This document shows, one piece after another, positions 25,758-33,336 of a stretch of DNA of 64,000 bases; the first letter of the stretch is position 1; every line of letters starts with the position of its first letter. The DNA is from G965212025 sp965215765. Its GTDB lineage: Bacteria > Pseudomonadota > Gammaproteobacteria > Poriferisulfidales > Oxydemutatoraceae. Below the pieces are notes generated by a model, which did not search any database, was not told the origin of the DNA, and saw only the letters and a list, made by a program, of their open reading frames with translations. The position numbers and the translations under genes were made by a program. The stretch covers positions 1,736,001 to 1,800,000 of the forward strand of contig OZ244118.1 of NCBI GenBank assembly GCA_965215765.1, in the 5' to 3' direction.

Positions 25758-26300
25758 TCAGCCTTCTCTCACAAAAGGAAAGCCATAAGCTTTCAATAGC
25801 GCCTCACCCCAGTCATCACGCTTCGTGCTGGTGACAACCGTAACGTCCAGGCCGCGCAAATGGGACAAACGGTCATAGTCTATTTCCGGGAAAACGATCT
25901 GTTCACGAATGCCAAATGAGTAATTGCCATGACCGTCAAAGCCTTTCCGTGCAAAACCGCGAAAGTCTCTGGTTCTGGGAATGGCAATATTCAACAGGCG
26001 GTAAAAAAATTCGCGCATCCGGGTGCGGCGTAACGTTGCCATGCAACCCACTGGCCACCCGTCACGAATGTTAAAACCGGCAATCGACTTACGTGCCTTG
26101 GTGACTATTGGCTTCTGGCCGGAAATCAGAGTCATGTCCTGTATCGCCTCGCTGAGCGCTTCCTTGTCGCGAGATGCCTCACCCACCCCCATGTTGAGGA
26201 CTATTTTTACGAGCCGTGGAGCATGCATGGGGCTTTTCAGCCCAAGCTCACTGCACAGGTTGCCCACGACCTTTTTTTCCAGGCTTTCCATAGTTTCCAT
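25758..26300 (-). CDS. rplE: 50S ribosomal protein L5
   Basis: 180 residues from ATG 26300 (METMESLEKKVVGN), matching the usual 179; a TTG at 26321 just after rplX is an alternative. L5 binds 5S rRNA and touches S13 and the P-site tRNA. Motifs: VKIVLNMGVGEASRD, RKSIAGFNIRDGWPVGC and the C-terminal EALLKAYGFPF. Confidence 0.95.
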   Translation of the reverse strand: METMESLEKKVVGNLCSELGLKSPMHAPRLVKIVLNMGVGEASRDKEALSEAIQDMTLISGQKPIVTKARKSIAGFNIRDGWPVGCMATLRRTRMREFFYRLLNIAIPRTRDFRGFARKGFDGHGNYSFGIREQIVFPEIDYDRLSHLRGLDVTVVTSTKRDDWGEALLKAYGFPFVREG

Positions 26301-26321
26301 ATCAGCACCAATGATGAGCAA

Positions 26322-26651
26322 TCAGCTCACCAATTCTCCGCTACTTTTGAAATAACGCACTTTGCCCCGTCCTTCTACTTCTTTGAGTCCAACGCGCCCG
26401 CCTTTTTTGGTGGACGGGTCGTACAGCATGACATTGGAAATGTGTATGGGCATCTCCTTTTCAACAATGCCACCCGATTCTCCGCCCTTAGGGTTGGGAC
26501 GAATCGATTTTTTGCCTAAATTCACATTTCCCACGAGGATCCGGTCGCCTTTGTGGAAGCTCAACACGGGACCGCGGCTATTCTTGTCGCGCCCACTTAT
26601 GACGAGCACCTCATCGTTTTTCCTGATTCTTCGCATCTTTACAGGCGTCAA
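26322..26651 (-). CDS. rplX: 50S ribosomal protein L24
   Basis: 109 residues with the KOW motif RRIRKNDEVLVISGRDKNSRG near the N-terminus. L24 is an assembly initiator of the large subunit. It overlaps the rplN stop by four bases as ATGA. Length is normal (about 104). Confidence 0.96.
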   Translation of the reverse strand: MTPVKMRRIRKNDEVLVISGRDKNSRGPVLSFHKGDRILVGNVNLGKKSIRPNPKGGESGGIVEKEMPIHISNVMLYDPSTKKGGRVGLKEVEGRGKVRYFKSSGELVS

Positions 26652-27016
26652 AGCACTTCCGGAGCCAGCGATATGATTTTCATAAACTGCGCACCACGTA
26701 ACTCTCGTGTGACCGGCCCGAACACACGCGTTCCCAATGGCTGCATTTGGTTGTTTAGCAAAACCGCCGCATTTTCGTCAAAACGGATCAAGGATCCATC
26801 AGCACGGCGCACCCCACTGGCGGTGCGTACGACCACAGCTTTATAAACCTCACCTTTTTTCACTTTGCCTCGGGGAATGGCGTCTTTAACGCTCACTCTA
26901 ATCACGTCTCCGATATTGGCATAACGCCGACGCGTTCCACCCAGCACCTTGATGCATTGCAACTTGCGCGCACCGCTGTTGTCCGCCGCTTTCAATATTG
27001 TTTGCATTGCAATCAC
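26648..27016 (-). CDS. rplN: 50S ribosomal protein L14
   Basis: 122 residues from a GTG at 27016 (MIAMQTILKAADNSG), which matches the MI-x-MQ start and length of L14 in relatives; ATG 27007 is the alternative. ARKLQCIKVLGGTRRRYANIGD is the rRNA-binding signature. L14 forms intersubunit bridge contacts. Confidence 0.96.
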   Translation of the reverse strand: MIAMQTILKAADNSGARKLQCIKVLGGTRRRYANIGDVIRVSVKDAIPRGKVKKGEVYKAVVVRTASGVRRADGSLIRFDENAAVLLNNQMQPLGTRVFGPVTRELRGAQFMKIISLAPEVL

Positions 27017-27046
27017 TGGAATATAAAACCTGGTTCAAAACTCGGG

Positions 27047-27298
27047 TTAGTTGCTTTTTCGCACGACCCTGGAAAGCTTCCAGGACTTCAATTTGGAAAC
27101 TTTTCTGCAGGAAACGATTGCAACTGTGTCGCCTAGCCGCGCCTCATTGCTCTCATCGTGCACATGCAAGCAAGTGCGGCGTTTGATGTACTTGCCATAA
27201 ATTTGATGCTTCACCAATCGCGAAATCAAAACGCGAATGGTCTTTTCCATGGCATCGCTTACGACTTCACCCACCAGTTCTTTTTTTTCTTGAATCAC
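27047..27298 (-). CDS. rpsQ: 30S ribosomal protein S17
   Basis: 83 residues, an OB-fold protein with LVGEVVSDAMEKTIRVLISR and HDESNEARLGDTVAIVSCR, binding 16S rRNA helix 11. Overlaps rpmC by four bases. Length as in E. coli (84). Confidence 0.96.
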   Translation of the reverse strand: MIQEKKELVGEVVSDAMEKTIRVLISRLVKHQIYGKYIKRRTCLHVHDESNEARLGDTVAIVSCRKVSKLKSWKLSRVVRKSN

Positions 27299-27492
27299 AG
27301 GGACTTCCTTCTCGCGCTCAAAACAGTCTCAATACGGGCAATGCTCCGTCTCGCTTTGCCAAAACGATCGTGATGGGGAACTCCGCTTGTACGACTCTGC
27401 ATGCGTAGCTTAAGCAACTCCTTACGCAATTCAAGCCGTAATTCCCACAATTCGCTCTTCGGCTTGTCTTTGAACTCAGAAAACTTGCTCAC
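27295..27492 (-). CDS. rpmC: 50S ribosomal protein L29
   Basis: 65 residues forming two antiparallel helices (LWELRLELRKELLKLRMQ...RRSIARIETVLSARRKSL). It lies at the exit tunnel next to L23. Overlaps both neighbours by four bases as ATGA, so rplP-rpmC-rpsQ are translationally coupled. Confidence 0.95.
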   Translation of the reverse strand: MSKFSEFKDKPKSELWELRLELRKELLKLRMQSRTSGVPHHDRFGKARRSIARIETVLSARRKSL

Positions 27493-27902
27493 AGTAGCGT
27501 CCTCCGAATGAAAGAAACCTGTACCGGCAGTTTTGCCGCAGCCAATCTGAATGCCTCGCGCGCCAAGTCCTCGTCAACTCCTTCAATTTCATACAGCATT
27601 TTACCCGGCTTGATGACGGCAACCCAATACTCAACATTGCCTTTGCCTTTGCCTTGCCTGACTTCCATCGGTTTTCTCGTGATCGGTTTGTCCGGGAAAA
27701 TACGGATCCAGACTTTACCCCCCCTTTTCATGTGACGAGTCATCGCTCTTCTGGCGGATTCAATCTGCCGTGAAGTAATAAAGCCTCTGCTTTTGGATCG
27801 CATTCCATACTCACCGAAGCACACACTATTTCCGACCCGCGCCAAACCGCGGTTGCTTCCGTTGTGGCGCTTGGCATACTTGGTCCTTGATGGTTGCAAC
27901 AT
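27489..27902 (-). CDS. rplP: 50S ribosomal protein L16
   Basis: 137 residues starting MLQPSRTKYAKRHNGSN. L16 helps position the aminoacyl end of A-site tRNA. SRGFITSRQIESARRAMTRHMKRGGKVWIRIFPD is characteristic, with the later Arg-81-type hydroxylation site region KGKGNVEYW kept. Normal length. Confidence 0.97.
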   Translation of the reverse strand: MLQPSRTKYAKRHNGSNRGLARVGNSVCFGEYGMRSKSRGFITSRQIESARRAMTRHMKRGGKVWIRIFPDKPITRKPMEVRQGKGKGNVEYWVAVIKPGKMLYEIEGVDEDLAREAFRLAAAKLPVQVSFIRRTLL

Positions 27903-27923
27903 GTGATTTTCCTGACAATTTAA

Positions 27924-28706
27924 TCAGCTTTGTTCCGAATCGCCAGCTTTCGCGCTGGCGGGGGGAGCATTTCGTGGCTTAGGTTCCCTGGAGCCGGGGT
28001 GCCTGGGCTTGTTATCACGAAACCCGGGTTTCGCAGGAGAATCGTCACCGTCTGCTTTGTAGATCCATGCCTTCACACCAATCACACCATAAGTTGTATA
28101 GGCTCGTGCGACACCGTAATCAATATTGGCTTTCAAAGTATGAAGCGGCATTTGGCCTTCGCGATACCATTCGCGTCGCGCAATCTCTGCTCCGTTCAGA
28201 CGCCCTGCGACCGCGACTTTTACGCCGCTTACACCGAGGCGTAGCGCGTTTTGCACGGCACGCTTCATGGCACGACGAAACATGATGCGACGTTCAAGCT
28301 GTTGCGCGATGTTCTCGGCGATCAGGTATGCATCCACTTCCGGCTTGCGAATCTCTTCTATATTTATTCTCACTTTGGAAACAGCAACTTTGGAAACGGC
28401 AGCTGCGGAAACGGCAGCTTCATCAATCTCGGCCACTTTACGTCTCAACGCTTCCACGTCTTCGCCTTTTTTGCCAATAACAGTTCCTGGGCGTGCCGAA
28501 TGTACAGCCACTGTCAAAACATCAGGAGTACGCGCTATCCCGATCCGGCTGACCGATGCATGAGCAAGTGCTTTACGCAAAAATGCACGTATTTTCAGAT
28601 CCTTGCACAGTGAATCTGTGTAACTGTGACGGTTCGCATACCACACCGATGACCACTCGGTGGAAATGCCCAGCCTGAAACCTATAGGATTTACTTTGTG
28701 TCCCAT
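27924..28706 (-). CDS. rpsC: 30S ribosomal protein S3 with a repetitive insertion
   Basis: 260 residues. MGHKVNPIGFRLGI, the KH domain with ARPGTVIGKKGEDVEALRRK, and the C-terminal domain RRIMFRRAMKRAVQNALRLG are typical of S3, which lines the mRNA entry channel. Just after the KH GKKGEDVE stretch an Ala-Val-Ser-Lys-rich insert (EAAVSAAAVSKVAVSK) adds about 13 residues absent from E. coli S3. The underlying DNA (about 28380-28430) is a short tandem repeat of GGAAACGGCAGC-like units. A Pro/Lys/Ser-rich tail after residue ~220 is a common variable extension. Confidence 0.96.
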   Translation of the reverse strand: MGHKVNPIGFRLGISTEWSSVWYANRHSYTDSLCKDLKIRAFLRKALAHASVSRIGIARTPDVLTVAVHSARPGTVIGKKGEDVEALRRKVAEIDEAAVSAAAVSKVAVSKVRINIEEIRKPEVDAYLIAENIAQQLERRIMFRRAMKRAVQNALRLGVSGVKVAVAGRLNGAEIARREWYREGQMPLHTLKANIDYGVARAYTTYGVIGVKAWIYKADGDDSPAKPGFRDNKPRHPGSREPKPRNAPPASAKAGDSEQS

Positions 28707-28713
28707 GCGAAGA

Positions 28714-29046
28714 TCAGTCCTCAGACAGCACCACAGTAATGTGGCTTCTCAATTTTCGAATGTGACCAACACGCCCACGTGCCCGCGGCTGTATGCGCTT
28801 CAATGGCTTGGCAGTATCAACAAAAATCCGATGAACGCGTAATGCGTCCACATCTGCCCCCTGATTGTTTTCCGCATTCGCCAAAGCGGATGCCAATAAC
28901 TTGAAAATAATGCTCGCTGCCCTTTTCGGGGAAAAACGCAAAATCTCCAACGCTTTCCCAGCGCCCAGGTTACGGATCTGGTCGGCAACCTGCTGACACT
29001 TTTGAGGAGAAATAGGGGCGCCTTTCAGCACTGCTCTTGCTTCCAT
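28714..29046 (-). CDS. rplV: 50S ribosomal protein L22
   Basis: 110 residues, starting MEARAVLKGAPISPQKCQQV. Its beta-hairpin (KRIQPRARGRVGHIRKLRSH) extends into the exit tunnel; macrolide-resistance changes map there in other bacteria and nothing unusual is seen. Length matches E. coli (110). Confidence 0.97.
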   Translation of the reverse strand: MEARAVLKGAPISPQKCQQVADQIRNLGAGKALEILRFSPKRAASIIFKLLASALANAENNQGADVDALRVHRIFVDTAKPLKRIQPRARGRVGHIRKLRSHITVVLSED

Positions 29047-29054
29047 ATATCGCC

Positions 29055-29327
29055 TTATTTGGTTTTACGGTCGCCGGAATGCATTCTGAACAGGCGAGTC
29101 GGCGCAAACTCGCCGAGGCGATGCCCCACCATGTTCTCAGATACATGCAAAGGAATATGCTGGCGCCCATTGTGAACGTTGATCGTGAGGCCAACCATCA
29201 GCGGAACAATCATGGAACGCCTGGACCAGGTTTTGATCGGACGTTTGTCCATCTTACTGGCTGCCACAAGTACTTTTTTCATCAAGTGATCGTCAACAAA
29301 AGGGCCTTTTTTTAGCGAGCGTGACAT
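29055..29327 (-). CDS. rpsS: 30S ribosomal protein S19
   Basis: 90 residues, MSRSLKKGPFVDDHLMKKV, then KTWSRRSMIVPLMVGLTINV and GHRLGEFAPTR. It lies in the 30S head beside S13. Normal length (92). Confidence 0.97.
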   Translation of the reverse strand: MSRSLKKGPFVDDHLMKKVLVAASKMDKRPIKTWSRRSMIVPLMVGLTINVHNGRQHIPLHVSENMVGHRLGEFAPTRLFRMHSGDRKTK

Positions 29328-29335
29328 GCGGCTCC

Positions 29336-30169
29336 CTATTTTTTACGTCTGATGATCATGGACGAAGTGCGCTGATTGCGTCTGGTTTTCACCCCTTTTG
29401 TCTTCTTTCCAGTCGGTGAGACAGGGTGTCTGCCACCAGAAGTCTTTCCTTCTCCACCACCGTGTGGGTGGTCAACCGGATTCATTGCCACACCTCGAAC
29501 AGTCGGACGCACACCCCGCCAACGAGAAGCGCCAGCCTTGCCAAGCTTGCACAATTTATGCTCGACATTCCCGACAACTCCGACAGTGGCACGGCAATTC
29601 AATAAAATTTTGCGTGTTTCACCAGAACGCAATCGCAGCATGGCGTATTGCCCTTCACGCGCGACGTAGCGCGCGAAACTTCCTGCTGAGCGTGCAATTT
29701 GCGCCCCCTTTTCTGGCTTCATTTCTATGCAGTGGACGGACGTACCCACCGGAATATCCTGCAAGAGCAGTGCGTTGCCCGAACGAATCGGCGCATCTTT
29801 GCCGGAAAGAATCGGGTCGTCTGCTTTGGCACCTTCCGGGGCAATGACATACCTTCTTTCCCCATCGGCGTACAAAATCAAAGCGATGTCCGAGTTGCGA
29901 TTCGGATCGTACTCAATCCTTTCAATTTTGCCCGGGACACCATCCTTGTCACGTTTGAAATCGATGACACGATAAAGTTTTTTGTGCCCACCGCCAATGT
30001 GCCTGGTTGTGATCTGACCAAGATTGTTACGACCGCCCCTTTTTTGTTTCGAGGAAACCAGACCGGCAAAAGGCCGCCCTCGGTGTAACTCGGTATTCCT
30101 GATACTAACCCGAAATCTTCTGCCCGGCGAGGTTGGTCTGGATTTAACAACGGTGACTGTCACGATCAA
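29336..30169 (-). CDS. rplB: 50S ribosomal protein L2
   Basis: 277 residues. A primary 23S-binding protein required for subunit joining and peptidyl transfer. RGVAMNPVDHPHGGGEGK holds the conserved His of the peptidyl-transferase region, and the OB-fold half has GQITTRHIGGGHKKLYRVID. Normal length (about 273). The first residues (MIVTVTVVKSRPTSPGRRF) match L2 family starts. Confidence 0.97.
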   Translation of the reverse strand: MIVTVTVVKSRPTSPGRRFRVSIRNTELHRGRPFAGLVSSKQKRGGRNNLGQITTRHIGGGHKKLYRVIDFKRDKDGVPGKIERIEYDPNRNSDIALILYADGERRYVIAPEGAKADDPILSGKDAPIRSGNALLLQDIPVGTSVHCIEMKPEKGAQIARSAGSFARYVAREGQYAMLRLRSGETRKILLNCRATVGVVGNVEHKLCKLGKAGASRWRGVRPTVRGVAMNPVDHPHGGGEGKTSGGRHPVSPTGKKTKGVKTRRNQRTSSMIIRRKK

Positions 30170-30173
30170 CCCC

Positions 30174-30470
30174 TCACTCAGTGTCCGACAGTTCGATGTC
30201 GTGCCCTTCCTGTAGAGTCACGAAAGCTTTCCGCCAATTCTTCCGCTGACCCAGTAAAGCCCCAAATCGCTTCCGTTTGCCTTTGACATTCATAATGCCA
30301 ACACTTTTTACTTTAACTTCAAAAATCTTTTCAACCGCTTCTTTTACAATGGTTTTTGTTGTTCCCGGCATCACCTTGAAGCTGTGTCTTTTGTGCTTTT
30401 CAAGCAAGTGTGTTGACTTTTCTGACACGAGGGGCGCAATCAGCACCCGTGTCAATGCGTGCTCGTTCAT
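30174..30470 (-). CDS. rplW: 50S ribosomal protein L23
   Basis: 98 residues. L23 forms the docking site for trigger factor and SRP at the tunnel exit. LIAPLVSEKSTHLLEKHKR and VKSVGIMNVKGKRKRFG are diagnostic. Overlaps rplD by four bases (ATGA). Confidence 0.96.
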   Translation of the reverse strand: MNEHALTRVLIAPLVSEKSTHLLEKHKRHSFKVMPGTTKTIVKEAVEKIFEVKVKSVGIMNVKGKRKRFGALLGQRKNWRKAFVTLQEGHDIELSDTE

Positions 30471-31084
30471 GACAGCCAGCTTTCCAAGTCTGCAATCACC
30501 GGCTTGGCAAGCAACAAAGTCTTATGCGCCAAAAGCGCGACCGGATTCATGGCAGAGACTCCAATGACGCTGACAGCTGGCAAATTCCTGCTTGCCAAAC
30601 GAAAGTTTTGTGTACTGCTATTTTCTGCATCCAAAACAATCAGCACCGAACCCATATCGTGTTCGCCCAAAAACCCCTTTAAGTTCCTGGTTTTATTAGT
30701 AGACATGGACAAGTCACTCGCTACCCGCAAACGTCCTTGGCGGCGCAGCTCTGACAAAATGGATCTGGTGGCACCGCGTAACATTTTAACGTTCAGCTTG
30801 GGCGCATAATTTTTGGGGGTAGCGGCAAAAGTCCGCCCACCACCACGCCACACAGGGCTTTGCCGACTGCCGGCACGCGAACGCCCGGTGCCTTTCTGAG
30901 CCCACGGTTTAACGCCGGATCCGGTCACTGCGGCTCGCGATTTTTGTGCTCTCGTACCCGAACGACCTCGTGTCAAATAGCTTGTCACTGCCTGGTGAAC
31001 CAAAGCCTCGTTGAATGCAGAGTCAAAAACCCTTTCAGAAGCCTCCAAAGCGCCACCCTCCAATAATGCCAGTTCTACCGTCAT
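30467..31084 (-). CDS. rplD: 50S ribosomal protein L4
   Basis: 205 residues. The tunnel loop has GSGVKPWAQKGTGRSRAGS, and the C-terminal part continues with GSVLIVLDAENSSTQNF. In E. coli L4 also represses the S10 operon; no matching leader was identified ahead of rpsJ here. Overlaps rplC by four bases. Confidence 0.97.
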   Translation of the reverse strand: MTVELALLEGGALEASERVFDSAFNEALVHQAVTSYLTRGRSGTRAQKSRAAVTGSGVKPWAQKGTGRSRAGSRQSPVWRGGGRTFAATPKNYAPKLNVKMLRGATRSILSELRRQGRLRVASDLSMSTNKTRNLKGFLGEHDMGSVLIVLDAENSSTQNFRLASRNLPAVSVIGVSAMNPVALLAHKTLLLAKPVIADLESWLS

Positions 31085-31734
31085 GACCCATTCACTTCCG
31101 TCCCGGTGCTACTTGCCGGTGTGATCGTTACGACGCCACCCTTACTCCCCGGAACCGCGCCTCGAAGTAGTAACAGATTCCGCTCTGTATCAATTTTTGC
31201 AATCCACAAATTCTTCACGGTCACCCGCACATCACCCATGTGGCCAGCCATCTTCTTGCCTTTGAATACCTTGCCAGGATCCTGGCATTGGCCGATTGAC
31301 CCTGGTGCCCGGTGCGAAATGGAATTTCCGTGCGACATATCCTGCGTACTAAAATTGTGGCGCTTGACGACACCTGCAAAACCTTTTCCTTTTGAAGTGC
31401 CAACCACATGAACTTTCAGCCCCTCGGAAAACAACGAAACCCCAAATCTCCTTTGCCCGGCATCAAATGTCTCTTCATTCACACGAAATTCGCGCAAAAC
31501 TCTTGATGGTGCTATTCCAGCTGCCTTCAAATGGCCGGCACAGGGACGACTAATCCGGCTTGGCTTGCACTCACCCATAGCTAGCTGCACCGCGCTGTAA
31601 CCATCCCGTTCGAGCGTTTTCAGTTGCACCACCTGATTTACAGGCACGTGCAACACTGTGACAGGAACCATCTTTCCTTCAGGCGTGAACAACCTGCTCA
31701 TCCCCACTTTCATGCCAATCAAGCCCAAAGTCAT
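31081..31734 (-). CDS. rplC: 50S ribosomal protein L3
   Basis: 217 residues from ATG 31734 (MTLGLIGMKVGMSRLF), with AGGAG about ten bases upstream; a longer frame to 31770 has no support. L3 starts large-subunit assembly and reaches the peptidyl-transferase centre through the loop HGNSISHRAPGSIGQCQDPG, which contains the Gln that is methylated by PrmB in relatives. Confidence 0.96.
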   Translation of the reverse strand: MTLGLIGMKVGMSRLFTPEGKMVPVTVLHVPVNQVVQLKTLERDGYSAVQLAMGECKPSRISRPCAGHLKAAGIAPSRVLREFRVNEETFDAGQRRFGVSLFSEGLKVHVVGTSKGKGFAGVVKRHNFSTQDMSHGNSISHRAPGSIGQCQDPGKVFKGKKMAGHMGDVRVTVKNLWIAKIDTERNLLLLRGAVPGSKGGVVTITPASSTGTEVNGS

Positions 31735-31770
31735 TGCAAAAATTCTCCTGAAATTTCCGTTGCCCGGCAA

Positions 31771-32079
31771 CTATTTAATTTTGATATCAACGCCGGCAGG
31801 CAACTGAAATTTCATCACAGCATCTGATGTTTTATCAGTCCAGCCGTCAATATCCAGCAAGCGCTTGTGCGTACGAATCTCGTACTGGTCACGCGCGTCT
31901 TTGTCCACATGCGGCGAGGTCAGCGTCGTAAACTTCTTGATCTTTGTCGGCAAGGGCACTGGCCCGCTCACCCTGGCACCCGTGAGCTTGACGGTATTCA
32001 CAATATCCTTTACTGATTTGTCGATCAGACGGTGATCAAAGGATTTAAGCCAAATCCTGATGTGATTTTCGGTCGCCAT
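31771..32079 (-). CDS. rpsJ: 30S ribosomal protein S10
   Basis: 102 residues, with IRIWLKSFDHRLIDKSVKDIV and GPVPLPTKIKKFTTLTSPHVDKDAR. S10 is also NusE, the antitermination partner of NusB. Normal length. Follows tuf after 25 bases, so S10 and str groups appear to be one transcription unit. Confidence 0.97.
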   Translation of the reverse strand: MATENHIRIWLKSFDHRLIDKSVKDIVNTVKLTGARVSGPVPLPTKIKKFTTLTSPHVDKDARDQYEIRTHKRLLDIDGWTDKTSDAVMKFQLPAGVDIKIK

Positions 32080-32104
32080 GACTATTCCTTATTCACCCTT
32101 GAAA

Positions 32105-33295
32105 CTACTGCAATATCTTGCTGACGACGCCGGCGCCGACAGTACGACCGCCTTCCCGTATCGCAAAGCGCAGACCTTCTTCCATCGCAATCGGCCCGAT
32201 CAGTGTCACCTCAAGCCTTACATTGTCTCCCGGCATCACCATCTCGACCTCGGAACCCAACTCTACCGAACCTGTCACATCGGTTGTCCGAAAATAAAAC
32301 TGCGGACGATAGCCTTTGAAAAATGGCGTGTGCCTGCCACCCTCTTCTTTCGACAGAATGTACACCTCTGACTCAAATCTGGTGTGCGGGGTAATCGACC
32401 CGGGACGGCACAGCACCTGACCTCGCTCGACTTCCTCACGCTTCGTCCCTCTGAGCAGAACGCCAACGTTGTCCCCTGCCCGACCTTCGTCCAGTAACTT
32501 GCGAAACATCTCAACCCCCGTACACGTCGCACGCTTGGTATCCCGCAAACCCACAATTTCTACCTCGTCTCCTATCCGGACTATCCCGCGATCAATGCGT
32601 CCCGTTACCACTGTCCCGCGACCCGATATCGAAAATACGTCCTCCACCGACAGTAAAAAATCCCCGTCAATCATGCGCTCAGGCTCCGGTATATGCGCGT
32701 CCATCTCCGCAACCAGTTTCCGGATTGTCTCGCATTGCTCCTCATCACCTTCCAAGGCGCGCAACGCCGAACCAATCACCACCGGCGTCTGCTCACCGTC
32801 AAACTCATAACTCGTCAGCATGTCACGCACCTCCATCTCCACCAGCTCAACCAACTCCTCATCGTCCATCATGTCCAGCTTGTTCAGGTACACGACAATA
32901 TGCGGAACGCCAACCTGGCGCGCCAGCAGAATGTGCTCACGCGTCTGCGGCATCGGCCCGTCTGCCACACTCACCACCAATATCGCGCCGTCCATTTGCG
33001 CCGCACCCGTGATCATGTTTTTGACATAGTCAGCGTGTCCCGGGCAGTCTACGTGCGCATAGTGACGGTTATCAGACTCGTACTCTACGTGCGCTGTCGC
33101 AATCGTGATCCCACGCTCGCGCTCTTCCGGCGCATTGTCTATCTCCTCATAACTCGTATAGGAACCACCGTGACTTTGCTCCATTACTTTTGTCAATGCC
33201 GCCGTCAACGTCGTCTTGCCATGGTCAACATGACCAATCGTTCCAACGTTTATGTGCGGCTTCGTCCGCTCAAATTTTTGCTTGGCCACAGCCAC
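32105..33295 (-). CDS. tuf: Elongation factor Tu
   Basis: 396 residues. The GTPase domain has GHVDHGKTT, the RGITI switch I, DCPGHADY and NKLDM motifs; domains 2 and 3 follow, ending FAIREGGRTVGAGVV. Delivers aminoacyl-tRNA to the ribosome. Only one tuf copy is in the window. Confidence 0.98.
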   Translation of the reverse strand: MAVAKQKFERTKPHINVGTIGHVDHGKTTLTAALTKVMEQSHGGSYTSYEEIDNAPEERERGITIATAHVEYESDNRHYAHVDCPGHADYVKNMITGAAQMDGAILVVSVADGPMPQTREHILLARQVGVPHIVVYLNKLDMMDDEELVELVEMEVRDMLTSYEFDGEQTPVVIGSALRALEGDEEQCETIRKLVAEMDAHIPEPERMIDGDFLLSVEDVFSISGRGTVVTGRIDRGIVRIGDEVEIVGLRDTKRATCTGVEMFRKLLDEGRAGDNVGVLLRGTKREEVERGQVLCRPGSITPHTRFESEVYILSKEEGGRHTPFFKGYRPQFYFRTTDVTGSVELGSEVEMVMPGDNVRLEVTLIGPIAMEEGLRFAIREGGRTVGAGVVSKILQ

Positions 33296-33336
33296 ACCTC
33301 CTTACCATATTCATGAGTGTCTCCCCAACTAAAATC

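Noticed and set aside
32693..33316. 207-codon plus-strand ORF antisense to tuf
   Set aside because: His/Arg-rich shadow of the tuf gene, not a protein family.
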